Assembly: GCF_963678635.1 (NCBI RefSeq)
Contig: NC_087069.1
Coordinates: forward strand, 40,602,831 to 40,666,830
Reading direction: 5' to 3'
DNA: 64,000 bases
Origin: Symsagittifera roscoffensis
Taxonomy: Eukaryota > Xenacoelomorpha > Acoela > Convolutidae
Positions 45,671-56,826 of the stretch are shown one piece after another. How positions within the stretch are numbered: position 1 is the first letter of the stretch; every line of letters starts with the position of its first letter. Below the pieces are notes generated by a model. It searched no databases and had not been told where the DNA came from. It saw only the letters and a list, made by a program, of their open reading frames with translations. The translations under genes and the position numbers were made by a program.

Positions 45671-46652
45671 CCCGGGTTGACCTCCATACACCGAAAATGC
45701 TTATCATACAACTCCATACAACAAAAATCATTATCATACAAATCCATACATCAAGTGTATGGAGAAAATGCTTGTCATACAATTTTCATACTTTTTCGAA
45801 AAACAAAAGAAAAAAAGTAAATCATTTCTGCGGCTTTTTGAGAACAGTTGAACAGACTGGTGACAAAAAACACTGAATTGAAATATTTTTTGAAAAAAAT
45901 GCTTTCCATACAATTTATATTTATGGAAATTGTATGACTGTCCTTTTTTGATGGCGACACAAAAATTTTTTCAAGTAATTTTAAACATTTGCACCAAAAT
46001 CAGTTTTTGTTTTTTTTTCAACCGCAAATCCAATTTTGTACGCAAACAAACATTTTTTGAATTTTTTTTTGCATGAAAAATTTAATTGTTTGTGTGCATA
46101 ACGTAGTCCTGCATACGATAACATTGGCTTTGTTTTTTTTTTCACTTAATTTTTTTTCAAAAACGCTGAAAATTCTCATTTATTTTGAATGGCGTATTTA
46201 TGTATGCCTTGATCAATGTCTGATAATTTGAAAATTCAAAAATTAAAAAAAAATCATCACTGAAACATTTTGCCGAAAACTAAAAGTTTGTTACTTTTGT
46301 TATTTCATTTGTGAAGGACATCTAGACGACAATTCAGGTCGTTTGTCATGCATTGAAAATGTAAGACAATGTAAGAACAACCAACCTTCAGTGCTTTGAG
46401 TAACCAAGGTCTTTGTCACTTGTGTTCGGTTGCAAACACAACCCAAAATTTTTCAGAAAATAAATTTAGAAACAAAAAACAACTTTTTGATTAATGGCGA
46501 AAATACCTATCATACAATTTACATATATGGGAAAATGCTTATTATAGAGTTTTCATACGATTCTCTGTACGTATGAAATTGTATGAACTTGTATGAAAAG
46601 AAATTTACCATTTATGAGAACTGTATGACAAGCATTTTTTGGTCAACCCGGG
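45671..46652 (-). mobile_element. Terminal-inverted-repeat element 'CCCGGG', copy 2
   Basis: Starts CCCGGGTTGACCTCCATACA and ends GGTCAACCCGGG, flanked by AT on both sides (45669-45670, 46653-46654). Reverse orientation relative to 18903-19800, with shared internal landmarks (accaaggtctttgt, aggtcgttt, ttgatcaatgtctgataatt). 982 bases against 898. Subterminal blocks of catacaatt and tgtatgataagcattttt recur several times at each end. Non-coding. Confidence 0.85.
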
Positions 46653-46654
46653 AT

Positions 46655-48328
46655 GCTTAGGATTGCAAACGTCTTATCAGAAAATATTTCCAACAAAAAG
46701 TGTAGCTTTAGGCCTTCTTGCTTTTTTTCAGCTTGGCATACATCTTGAGACTATCAAAATATCATCTTGCAATTTTTTGTGAAAAAATTTGCTTTAACGG
46801 TGAATCTTCTAAGCTTCAGAATTCATTTTTGGCATTTCAGTTGCGAAAACAAATCTATAAATAGCAGTGGTTTTGCGTCCCACTAGACACAATTTAAACG
46901 AATTGCTAGTGGCTTTGCATAGTTATAAATGGCTCTAGTGGTTTGTTAAATCGAGATCACTGAGCCATGCGTCTGCAGAGATATTACTATTAGAAGTGGG
47001 GCTTCATTGTCTATCAACTTGTACTTACTTTTTTAAAGAATTTGAAGCGTGGCGAAACATATTTGACCCGTCCGGTTCTGACTATAGTACTCAAAATTTC
47101 AACCGTCCTATAGCATTTTGCCATCTTACAAAAGTTTCTTTCTACGGGTTCCATTCGTTTCAACTCTTAATGTATCCTATCCCGTCCAACAGGTCTAGAG
47201 AAACTCTCCTCCCTCATGTTTGGATCCGTTTCACAGACTTTTGAATTCTGATATTTTCTTACCATTTGAATTTTCCCCAATTGTTCAATTTTCAGTTTTT
47301 GAAACTTATAAAAAGTTTGTTTGTGAGCGGTTTCGGCAATTTTACTTGTTGTAGGTGATCCAATGTATATCACTAGAAGGGTCATTTTTCTTTCATACTT
47401 CGATCTCCCAAGATTGTGAGATTGTTTTTACCTTGAAATTTGTTAATGTTTTATTAAAAAAATTCACCGTTGCTCATTCAACCGTTTTGTGTCACTCTGA
47501 GCAAATCTTTTCTGAATATGCTTATTGTGTTGTTTGTGAATCTCGAAAATTTTTTTAACCCACTGAAATTGCAGCACTTCTTAAAGAGAAAAAGTCTTAA
47601 GCGTATAACAAGAGTGCATGAAAAAGTTGAGGTGCCTTTGATTAACTGATTGGGAGCAAACTTGAGCAAATTAAAACACAAAGCTCATGCACGGTTACAG
47701 GTCAATCATAAAGAACGCTCGAGTAAAAATTTCGAACAATTTTGAGGAATTTCTTATGTACAATTTTATTCTTCAGCATAATAATTCATGCTGGTTTCGA
47801 GAAAAGTGTAGAGCCATAAATAACAAACCATATTTTCTTCTTGGTTTACTTTTTGATTGACAATATTTCAATAAAATGGCCATCGGTACGAAATGTCGCA
47901 TTTTGATTTTATTCAAATGCTATAATTTCCTGGATATGATAACTAAAGAAAGTGATTACTATCTAATATAACACCTAAATACTTTTAAAAAATGGTTTTG
48001 GAGCTAAAACAGAAACATCAAACCCGATTTTCAGAGGCATTTCTGTTTTGTTATAATTTTTAACGCTGATGTATTAGAATTAATTGTTAATTTTATTGAT
48101 TTCAACCGTTCAGAGGTACTAGATAGATCAGAAAGGGAAACCCAACCATTTTTTTGCCGATAATTGGTAATATTTCTGGATATTTAAGAACTTGATGGAA
48201 GAAATTTGATTGAAACGAGAGTTTTGTTAGGTAAGTCAGACACGGAGAATGTACGTAGCAGCTTTTAATTAGGAGACAATTACTTATGTCATCGAAACCA
48301 CAGCTCTGCCTTGGGACAGGAGAGCTTA
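46655..48328. other. Unassigned AT-rich stretch
   Basis: Open frames at 46996-47244 and 47355-47558 have no recognisable domain and shadow frames are open on the other strand. No repeat or RNA gene recognised up to the LTR of element C. Confidence 0.4.
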
Positions 48329-48538
48329 TGTTGTGATTTGTTTTAGTTGTTTTAAATGACCTTCGGAATTCAATTAATACCTGTTAACTGATTTAGATAC
48401 GACCATCGGTCGATATGAGACAAAGTCAGTTGTCCTTTTATAACGTCTTAGTTTACACACTTTCTTTTATTAGTTTTATTCTTTTATGTTTATGTACAGT
48501 AATTATACATAGGTCTATAGCTTTAGAATAGTTTATTA
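48329..48538 (+). repeat. Element C 5' LTR
   Basis: Starts TGTTGTGATTTGTTTTAG and ends tagaatagtttatta. Matches 54674-54882 throughout, with blocks catcggtcgatatgagac, agttgtccttttataacgtc and acataggtctatagctttag. It begins TG but ends TA rather than CA. TTTTATAA near the middle may be the LTR TATA box. Confidence 0.9.
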
Positions 48539-49616
48539 TGGCGCAGTCTAATGATTCGAACGCGCGTGGAATTCCCCCCTTTTGACCTAATCATACATTA
48601 GAACCACCGCATGCCTGGACCCAATGGAGCGACCAATTTCTATTGGCGATTAATGCTAAAGAAAATCTAGACTTAGAGAGCTTGCATGGGCCAGAGATTC
48701 CAGAAACGCAAATCCCCTTTTTGGAACAAGCAACCGGTAGCGAGTCGGACACGGAAAGAGCCAACAGAGAGACGAGGAACAAAAACGCAATGAAACAGTA
48801 CGAATCTGCCGAAGAAAAGCGGATCAACGAAGAAAAGAGGAAGTTCAATGGAAAGAGACGAACGGAGGCGGATAAGAAACTGCGCTCAATTTTATTTTTA
48901 GCCTTAGGGGGCGAAGGAAAAAGAGTCTTTTCACAGAAGAACCCGAGAGTCAAGATATTGGCAATAAACTTCTCAGAGTTCTGGACTTTGCTTGACGCAG
49001 CATTTAACAAACCGCCCAGCACTACATTAAAAGATACAAATTATTAAATCGGAAGCAGAAAGATCGGGAATCTTACGAACAATTATGGGGAGCCCTGACG
49101 GATCTGGCTAGTATGTGTAACATCAAGGAATCCGACGAGGCAGAGTGGTTAAGAGACATTTTCATCTGTAAAATGAAAAATACAGATACCCAGAGGAAAA
49201 TACTTTCAGCCACCATAAGACCTTCGGAAGCACTTAACCAAGCGTTGATTGACAAAAAGCGATGTTTTAATCACAAAAAGTTGACAAACATGGCACGATC
49301 GTCGACCAATGGGACAACATTTAAATCTTTTAATAATCATAACCAAATCAAGAAGGAACCAAACCTGGACATTGAACGGAGTAATTCATGCATAAAATGT
49401 GAGAACGCATTTACGAAAGGGCACTTAAACGTCTGTCCAGCGAAGGACATAACCTGTAAAAATTGTAATTATAAAGGACACTTCGCCAAATTATGTAAAT
49501 CCCGTAATAAGAGACCTACTGTAAATACTGTATTGGATACTTTTGCGAATACCGAGAATTGTACATACGTACCTCCGGAAACTAGTGGAAGGAGAACCAA
49601 GAATCGTGTGATGTAA
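48538..49616 (+). pseudogene. Element C gag, interrupted
   Basis: ATG at 48538 starts MAQSNDSNARGIPPF and meets an in-frame TGA at 48583. The same frame then continues open (WTQWSDQFLLAINAKENL, then a Glu/Arg-rich coiled-coil-like stretch) to 49047. A frame change in an A-run at about 49030 moves the reading to the frame ending at 49616. The C-terminal part has two zinc knuckles: CIKCENAFTKGHLNVC (longer first spacing) and CKNCNYKGHFAKLC (canonical CX2CX4HX4C). Function: structural and nucleocapsid protein of the retroelement. Confidence 0.75.
48539..48548 (+). promoter_or_regulatory. Element C primer-binding site (tRNA-Ser type)
   Basis: TGGCGCAGTC follows the LTR with no spacer. It is the exact complement of a tRNA 3' end GACTGCGCCA, the form seen in many metazoan tRNA-Ser genes. 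The gag ATG at 48538-48540 is made of the last LTR base and the first two bases of this site. Confidence 0.65.
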
Positions 49617-49663
49617 TAAATGCTTGGAACGAGTACGGACAGAGCGACGATGACGATTTTTCG

Positions 49664-50060
49664 GTGTTGAGCTTGATAACCATCTACGGCAAAAACGGAC
49701 TCGAAACGAAGAAACTCCTGAACATAGGCATTGGCTGGGATATGATTGTAAATATGAACATACCTGTAGATTCAGCAAGTCCCGTAAGCTTCTTAAAACA
49801 AAACGTGTTACACGAAATCAAACTAAAATATCAGAATTTGAAAATTCACCCAGTGTAGAAGAGGATAGAAGACTTGTGTTGTGGATTCACCGACAACACG
49901 ATCAGTATCTTTCATAAGATAATGTTTGGGACGCAATCCAATGGGTGGATCAGCGAAGAAACACCGTTCTTCATAACTGGCGGACATGAACGAAACATTC
50001 TGGGGAACGACAACCTTGCCAAACTGGGTATAAAATTGACGCAGAGGAAAAGCCCCCAAT
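49664..50060 (+). pseudogene. Element C aspartic protease
   Basis: The frame at 49664-49858 carries NIPVDSASPVSFLKQ at the active site: D-S-A in place of D-[ST]-G, a change at a normally invariant Gly. After a TAG at 49856 the next frame has GHERNILGNDNLAKLGIKL, the typical C-terminal motif (hILGxDxLxxLG). Mutated and split, hence probably inactive. Confidence 0.6.
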
Positions 50061-51090
50061 CAGTATGCATGGTCAACCAACCTCCACTTGAGAGTGAGTA
50101 CAAAAACTTACCTTCTTCATCTGACAAGATCTTTAATGAGTTCACAGAACTATTCACTAGAGTGGGGAAAATACCTAACGACCGAAAATTAATACATTTC
50201 CGCTCACCTTTTAAACCAGTACAATCCAAAGGGAGAAGAGTCCCGCTTCACTTACACGTTGGGGTGAATGAAGAATTCAAAAAAATGGAGACAGAAGGCC
50301 ATATAATAAAATTAGAAAAATGCGAAAAAGATGGTTTCATCAGCCCAATTGTAATTACTCGGAAAAAGGATGCTTCGATCAAGCTGGCTTTAGACTCCAA
50401 ATTATTGAATGATCCATTTTTTAAAAATAAGTACCAAATGCAGAACCTTCACGATTTTATGGATAACGTGGCCCTCAAAATCTCAGAGAAATCCAACGAG
50501 CGAGTTTGGTTTAGCAATCTGGACCTGAAAAATGCTTACAGCCAACTCAAACTATGCAAACAAACGAGTAAGCAGTGTAATTTTAGTATGGTAGGAGGCG
50601 AACTACTGAAACATATAGATTTTTAACGGGATTTTACGGGCTGGGGGACATGCCAAACGAATTCCAATGGGTCATGGACTCACTGTTGAAAAATATCCCT
50701 TTCACAAATTGTTACATAGACGAGATTCTGGTAGCTTTGAGGGGATCCTTGGAAGAACACAAAGAAATAGTGTATAAAATCTTATCAATCTTAGATAAGA
50801 ACAATATGGCGGTTAAATGAGGGAAATGCGCATTCTTCAAATTAGAAATTGAATGGCTTGGCTTCAGAATTTCAGGCGAGGGAGAACGACCATCTGTCGG
50901 TAAAGTAGACGCTATAAAAAACTTGCCAATCCCCATGAATGTTTTCGAACTACGCTTCTTCGGCTCGATAAATCAGTATGTGAAATTTGTTCCGAATTTA
51001 TTGACTCTAAGCTCCCCTCTTTGTCCTCTACTGAATGAAAAATCGGTTTACAAATGGGACAATGATCACTCAAAAGCGTTTGAAAAATTA
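50061..51090 (+). pseudogene. Element C reverse transcriptase
   Basis: The long frame 49874-50626 covers fingers and palm: EEFKKMETEGHIIKLEKCEK, FISPIVITRKKDASIKLALD and WFSNLDLKNAYSQLKLC with the first catalytic Asp. It ends at a TAA at 50624. In the next frame FTNCYIDEILVALRG is the YxDD box, with Glu at the second catalytic Asp. IEWLGFRISGEGERPS follows. A TGA at 50818 and a TAA at 51091 add further breaks. Confidence 0.75.
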
Positions 51091-51600
51091 TAAGCAGAAA
51101 ATGTAAGTAATACAGAAAACAGTCATTTTGATATAAAAGAGAAGACAAGACTGAAAACAGACGCATCACACAACAGACTAGGTGCGACCCTAGAACAACT
51201 ACAATGAGACCAGTGGAAAACAATTGCATTTGCATCTAGATTTTTGAACAACCATGAAATGAAATATTCCTCTAATGAATTAGAGTTACTGGGAGTTGTC
51301 TGGGCTTCAGAACACTTTAGAAACTACCTGTATGGAACTGAATTCCAAATAGTAACATACCATACAGCGTTACTATCAGCACTCTCAGTAAACCACGGGA
51401 ATAAAACGATGCATAATCGATTGACTCGTTGGGCGAATAGACTTTTACCATTTAATTTTAAAATGTAGCATTTACCGGGAAAAGATATGGGCTTTACAGA
51501 TCTTTTATCAAGACTTCCTCTGGGCAAAGCCCTCCCAATCTCCCACTATGACGATGAGTTTGTAGTCGCTTCAATCGACAAAACTCAAAAAATGCTATGA
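51091..51600 (+). pseudogene. Element C RNase H and tether
   Basis: TRLKTDASHNRLGATLEQL gives the first catalytic Asp and KYSSNELELLGVVWASEHF the Glu. QIVTYHTALLSAL stands where the family has TDHxAL, so the third acidic residue is Tyr. Stops at 51205 and 51466 interrupt it. The tether region includes PGKDMGFTDLLSRL (ADxLSR-type motif). Confidence 0.7.
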
Positions 51601-51978
51601 AATAGATCACACTCTAACTTTGTAACTGTAAATACTGTAGATAGACCGGCGGTCGCTTTAAATACTTACTCTCTCAATGATACAATCCCGTCGGGAACAG
51701 AAAATTCAAGCGACGTGTTTGGTCAAAACCTTTTAAACAGCTCTTTAGCGTACTTCAATCTCAAGATTATTGCCGCTATCATATCTTGTATCGCTCGGTC
51801 GATCAAAAATTGTCAAAATTACCAAACTTGGACAAAAAATTGTTCCTCAAATTGCCTACCCATTGATAACTCGAAATTCAATTTTTAAAGCATTACCTTT
51901 ACGGACAAAGTCCTTTTACAATTTATCCTCGAAAACAGACAATTTTTATTATCTTCTAAAAAACAGCTAGCCGTTACA

Positions 51979-53271
51979 ATGGACAAATTTACTGAACCCC
52001 TATTAGTTATCCCTGAAGAAAATAACATTGCCCTCAAAATCAGAGACGAACGGCTTTCACCTGATCACGCAAACCTCGTAAGAAGAAACAGGTCGGACTT
52101 AAAGTTACCTAATTCCCCAATTCGCCCAGAAAACCACTGTTCAAAGAAACTGTTACAAATAATGACGAGGGAGGACAAAGTGCTGTGGGACTTGATAGAG
52201 ACGAAAAGACAAACCGACCAATGGGTATTCACGGAGCTTACTTGAAAATCTATGCCAAAGACTTACACGTGAAGGATGACTTACTTTTTCTCGACAACAA
52301 AATGTCGTTCCAGGCACTTTCAGGGGAGATTTAACTCTATGCTCCGTGAGACTCATCCAGGACAGTTTGGTATGAAATCACTCGCCAAATACTTGTGTTG
52401 GCCTCAAATTTATAGAGAAAATTACCAGCACGGGAGAACATGTAGTCAATGCTTGAAAGCTGACAAGAACATTAAAAATTTTACTAGTTACCCACAACAT
52501 TTCAAAACTTCCAACTTTGGCATTTGCGAATGAGGAAATCAATCTGGACTTTGCGGAATTATTAGAAGTGTTCTGGGGAAATAATAAATGCATCCTTCTC
52601 TGCATTGACTGCTTTACAAAGTTCCCTTTGGCCAAAATTGTTAGCAACACTTCCACAAAAAATTGTGAATTCCTTTTTAAACGATTACTGTCATCTTCAC
52701 GTGTTCCCAAGAAAAGTTAGAGTCGACCATGGGTCATGTTTTTTATCCTCTGATTTTTAAAACTTCTGCGAAAAATTCAAGATCGAATTTTTTTTACTGT
52801 ACAGATCACAGATCCAACGGTCTAGTGGAAAGATTAGTTTATACGATCAAATCGAAATTACTGGCAATGTCCTTCGATTTACCTAAACCTCCATTAAACG
52901 CTTCGATCAAGAAATTTATTTGGAATCTGAGAATTTCGAAAGAATCCAATATCGGCTGTTCCCCTTTCGAAAAACACTTTAATAGAACGGCAAACACGAG
53001 GTGGAAAAACCTTATGTCCGATATGGATCATTTAGATAAAGGGAAAGACATCATGTCCAAACAACTGGCCAGCAACTGGGAACTCCATGACGGGGCAGAA
53101 GAGGGGTATCTGGATGAGGAAAAGGACAGCCCTTCGGACCCAGAAGACAATCTGCCACTAGCAAGGACCCTCACAACCAATCCAAACCCAGAGGGCAACA
53201 GACAAGCTCCAGTATCTCTCTCAAAGAGAAAAGCAGTCATGGGAGGTAATATAAATAGGAAGGGTTATTAA
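51979..53271 (+). pseudogene. Element C integrase
   Basis: Zinc-binding part: LRETHPGQFGMKSLAKYLCW and, downstream, TCSQCLKADKN. Core: EINLDFAELLEVFW (first Asp), then after stops HGSCF-type sequence around the second Asp near 52725, and DHRSNGLVERLVYTIKSKLL with the catalytic Glu. The C-terminal frame to 53271 is acidic (EEGYLDEEKDSPSDPEDN). Several frame changes lie between 52245 and 52729. Confidence 0.7.
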
Positions 53272-53299
53272 CAGGAAGAACAGGGATCCGTATTTTAAC

Positions 53300-54085
53300 T
53301 TGGTAAAGAAAGACTTCATTGACTCATCAGAACATACCGTAACCCTCGACAACGGCCACATTTTACGCAAATCAGATCTGGCTATAAAAGGAAAAGTACT
53401 CCCTGGCCCTAATAAAATACTTGTGACCCAAACACCCACCGGGCACAAACTTCGCCCTAATTCGTGTTTAGCCGATAAAAAGAAGCTCTCACCCCCGAAG
53501 AAATCAGTAATTGCACCCTCAGGGCAATCTGAACAAGGTACCTCAGGAGCAGACAAAAATATGTGGTTGACAGGTACACCGACCGCGGTCGAGACTACTC
53601 AAGACTTCACCCGGGTTTTTTCTTCAGGTTCTTCCTCCTCATTAAAACTAAATTTGTGGGACGGGATTATCGATGATTAATTCGACGACGTGACCAACAA
53701 TAACGTACCGCAGAGACATCAATTCGAATCTAACCAGGGCTTAAGTGTTACAGGTACCGCCGACTCCCCACACTTGAGTTCACAATTGATAGTGCACACC
53801 GACCTTCGGGAGATCATCGACATTCCCGACTCGGCCGAGGTGGAAGGGTCACAAGACAAAACTATTCTGATCGATAGCATTCGGAAACCACAACCAACCC
53901 GACTACCCAACAACGGCATTCAGAACCACGACGGAATGTGGGACCTCCACAATTTTAGGGAAATCGTCGCTTTATCGACGTGGTCCTGGAAAAACACGAC
54001 ACAGGGACGTCACTTTTTTTATATACAACCTCTCCCGGCAAATGTAGTGCGAACTTCACGATTTCCTCTCCGTCAGATTTCCTGA
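53300..54085 (+). pseudogene. Element C C-terminal extension after the integrase
   Basis: Two consecutive frames (53300-53680 and 53690-54085). The first has SSEHTVTLDNGHILRKSDLA, shared with element E (TTHTVTLDNGHVLRKSYLA), so it is a conserved domain of this family. It may be a chromatin- or nucleic-acid-binding tail of pol. The second frame (QNHDGMWDLHNFREIVALST) has no recognised domain. No signal peptide or membrane segment supports an envelope protein. Confidence 0.5.
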
Positions 54086-54673
54086 CACCGTAGCAGAGGC
54101 CCCTCCCCGACAAACCCTCATTGCGGAAACAAACCTAACTTGGACTACAGAGTTTTCATGCCCTTCGGTCAGACCAGTAAATTCTTCAATCACGACCCTT
54201 TTTAAAAAAATTCGTCGGGTTTAAATGAAATTCAGCTCACCAGACCATTAAGGATTCACTGCACGAGTTAAACAATTGCAGCGAAATTTCCTCGATAATC
54301 GAATCTGAAATGAAAGCAAAACTGGATGAATTTGATGAACAATTTAAGTGATTTTCTTTACAAAAACTTTTTCCATATCTTACTCTCCAGTTTTCGTAGC
54401 TATCTGTAGATACAATTGTACATGTTAAATGTACATGTTGTTGATTACCGCTAGCTTAGTTTTAGTTTAGTTAGTTGTTCTATTTTGTAAATTTGTAAAT
54501 TCTGTATATTCACTCTGTACATTGTACATTCTCTCTCACTTGTGGATACTATTTTGCTTGCTGTATTTTTACCTTCATGGTGCAGTTTGTAAAATTTTGT
54601 TCATACTTGAAGGGGGAAAAGGGTGTATATAGAATTAGTTAGTTAGTAAGCAGTTTTTTTTCCCGGTGGGAAA
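54086..54673 (+). other. Element C 3' untranslated region and polypurine tract
   Basis: Short broken frames, then non-coding DNA with repeated tgtacat units at about 54416-54530. A purine run agggggaaaaggg lies at 54611-54623, and GGTGGGAAA immediately precedes the 3' LTR, the likely polypurine tract for plus-strand priming. Confidence 0.55.
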
Positions 54674-54882
54674 TGTTGTGATTTGTTTTTGTTGTTTTAA
54701 TTGACCTTCGGTATTTAACAAATACCTTTCAACTAACTTAGATTAAACATCGGTCGATATGAGACAAAATCAGTTGTCCTTTTATAACGTCTTAATTTAC
54801 ACACATCCTTTTATTAGTTTTATTTTTTTATTTTTATGTACAGTAATTGCACATAGGTCTATAGCTTTAGAATAGTTTATTA
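54674..54882 (+). repeat. Element C 3' LTR
   Basis: 209 bases, TGTTGTGATTTG to tagaatagtttatta; pairs with 48329-48538. Followed by GCCTA (left flank GCTTA). Confidence 0.9.
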
Positions 54883-55318
54883 GCCTAGAATTTTTATATT
54901 CTTAAATATTGAAATTTTGAAAAGGTACCTTGATTGAATAGAAGTTACAGTTTTGAAATCAACATTAAAAAGCTCAAGAAAACTAGCCTGTTATAACACT
55001 ATTTTAGAAAAAAATTGTTCTTTAATTTGGATATTGTTTGGAGTTGTGACATTATTTTTCTACAAAAGCGTTATGTGGAGCGCTTGAAGAAAATTTTTTA
55101 ACCAGCTATTTTATTCAAAACTTTAGATTATTGTAGCGAGTCTTTTATACCGTAATTGATTTTTCTGTAAAATAAATATGTTTGAGCAGTTTGTTTTATA
55201 TTTGCTACTTTTCTTCTTTGCGCAACAATTTTGATTTTTAAAATTCTTGCATCGTGTCAGTTTTTTCGGTTTTATAATTCTTGTAGAGATTGTCTATGTA
55301 GCAAAAGCGGTGGTCGCT
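54883..55318. other. No feature seen
   Basis: AT-rich flank between elements C and D. No gene or repeat recognised. Confidence 0.4.
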
Positions 55319-55524
55319 TCTGAAAGTTTGTCCAGAAACAAGTGATACTGATATTTTTTCTCTGCTTTGAAGTGTTTCGATGCGTCATTAGTACTCTTTG
55401 GAGAAACGCTAAATAATTGACTAAATATTTTCCCCATGCCTTCTTTGCATGTTTAATCGTCTGAACTGCTCGTTCTGTTAGTCCATTTGCTCGTGGTGGG
55501 TATTAGATCGATAATTCCATTTTG
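55319..55524 (-). repeat. Element D integrase piece, duplicate i
   Basis: 206 bases nearly identical to 55957-56162, same orientation. On the minus strand it holds the third integrase motif region (frames around RAVQTIKHAKKAWGK-like sequence, read with breaks). Confidence 0.8.
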
Positions 55525-55541
55525 CCGAAATCAAAGTGCAA

Positions 55542-55586
55542 GTGTTGCCTTTGGAAGATTTTTTAAATATCTTCCAAAGGCAACAC
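55542..55586. repeat. Perfect 18-bp inverted repeat (hairpin)
   Basis: Arms gtgttgcctttggaagat (55542-55559) and atcttccaaaggcaacac (55569-55586) are exact reverse complements with a 9-base A/T loop. They sit right next to the duplicated integrase piece. No T-run or regulatory context suggests a terminator; a template-switch rearrangement is more likely. Confidence 0.9.
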
Positions 55587-55956
55587 GTTGGCGTACGGAT
55601 ACTTAAGTAACCAATTAAGCCAATACTTATTTATACGGTATTGGTGTTTCGTTGGCTTACGGATACTTAAAGATCGTTTGGGTTCGTGTGAGACCGGTTC
55701 AGATTGATCATCTGGAGTTGCTCTTCGTTTTCATGTTGCACTGGAGTTTCATCACCCACAATGCCACAAATTCCATCTTTGGTATTGGCCTCTTGACAGC
55801 ATCTCGCTATCTGGTTGTCACTTCCAAGAACAGTCCGATCTGATTGATTGAGTTAGATCCAAGATGTGATGATTCCATGACAAAAGGCACGATTCCAAGT
55901 GACGTTTCCGAGTCTCCGTGTCTTTCTTCGGCTTGAAGAACTATGATGATAGGTAC

Positions 55957-56340
55957 TCTGAAAGTTTGTCCAGAAACAAGTTATACTGGTAATTTTTCTC
56001 TGCTTTGAAGTGTTTCGATGCGTCATTAGTACTTTTTGGAGAAACGCTAATTAATTGACTAAATATTTTCCCCATGCCTTCTTAGCATGTTCAATCGTCT
56101 GGACTGCTCGTTCTGTTAGTCCATTTGCTCGTGGTGGGTATTAGATCGATAATTCCATTTTGTGACTCACATGCTGTGAACTCCTTGCTCACAAAAACGG
56201 CTTCGTTGTCAGAGACTACAATTTGTGTTAATCCAAGTCTTGCAGAGTACGCTGACACAAATTTATTGACATTAAGAGTTGTTCTCTCATTGGTCGGAAA
56301 CGCTTATGTCTAGCCACTTTCTCCGTCAGCAACCACCAAT
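55957..56340 (-). pseudogene. Element D integrase core
   Basis: On the minus strand ARLGLTQIVVSDNEAVFVSK carries the second catalytic Asp (VSDN motif), and further left the NG-TERAVQ region carries the Glu. The part with the first Asp is too broken to read. Includes duplicate ii (55957-56162). Confidence 0.6.
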
Positions 56341-56447
56341 TTGTTTCCTTGCTCTGCTCTTTGATGCACGCCCAGCTCATTTAGATTTGTCCCCATATTA
56401 GAAACTGTTTACTGTTATACTTCTGATCACTTGGAAACTGTTTTCTG

Positions 56448-56654
56448 TTATAATGGTCTGTTCTTTTGTTCAACTTCTTGTGACATGCCAGGTAACCAAG
56501 CAACCTCTTTCAACGCCGTTTTGGTTGCTTGTCTTCCCGGATGCGTCTTGTGGGCATCGTTTGTAACTTGTCTTCTGGATCTTGGCGGTATGAAAGGTAA
56601 AACTTTTATGTAGTTGACGCCTTCTCCTTGCGTCAATGTTTCAGCTTCTCTCAT
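56448..56654 (-). pseudogene. Element D integrase zinc-binding domain
   Basis: DAHKTHPGRQATKTALKEVA followed by WLPGMSQEVEQ matches the HxxxHpG...WWPGM pattern of Ty3/gypsy integrase N-termini. The CxxC pair that should follow is lost (QKNRPL). Confidence 0.65.
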
Positions 56655-56826
56655 GAAAAAAGTTACAGCTTTTGAGCGATGTCTCCAATCTTCGCTTAGA
56701 AACCATTTGAAGACGTCATTAAATGCTCATTTCGATCGGAGATCGCTTTTGATGTAATTCTGCTGGATTGTCTGTGTGACTACGGTTTTATCTTCTTCTG
56801 GTGTCTCGTCATCTCAGTCAATCTAA

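Larger units (their letters stand above)
48329..54882 (+). mobile_element. Ty3/gypsy-like retroelement C, full length, decayed
   Basis: Two LTRs of about 210 bases, a tRNA-Ser-type primer-binding site, gag with two zinc knuckles, protease, RT, RNase H, integrase and a long C-terminal extension are all in canonical order on the plus strand. Flanking pentamers are GCTTA (left) and GCCTA (right), a near-perfect target duplication. Stops and frameshifts interrupt every domain, and RT and protease have changed active-site residues. LTRs differ at many positions, so the insertion is old. Element E belongs to the same family. Confidence 0.9.

Noticed and set aside
53300-54085. Possible envelope ORF in element C
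   Set aside because: No signal peptide, membrane segment or cysteine pattern; it looks like an extension of pol.
55542-55586. Transcription terminator or microRNA hairpin
   Set aside because: No T-run, no transcript context, and it lies inside a rearranged retroelement; a rearrangement product is simpler.
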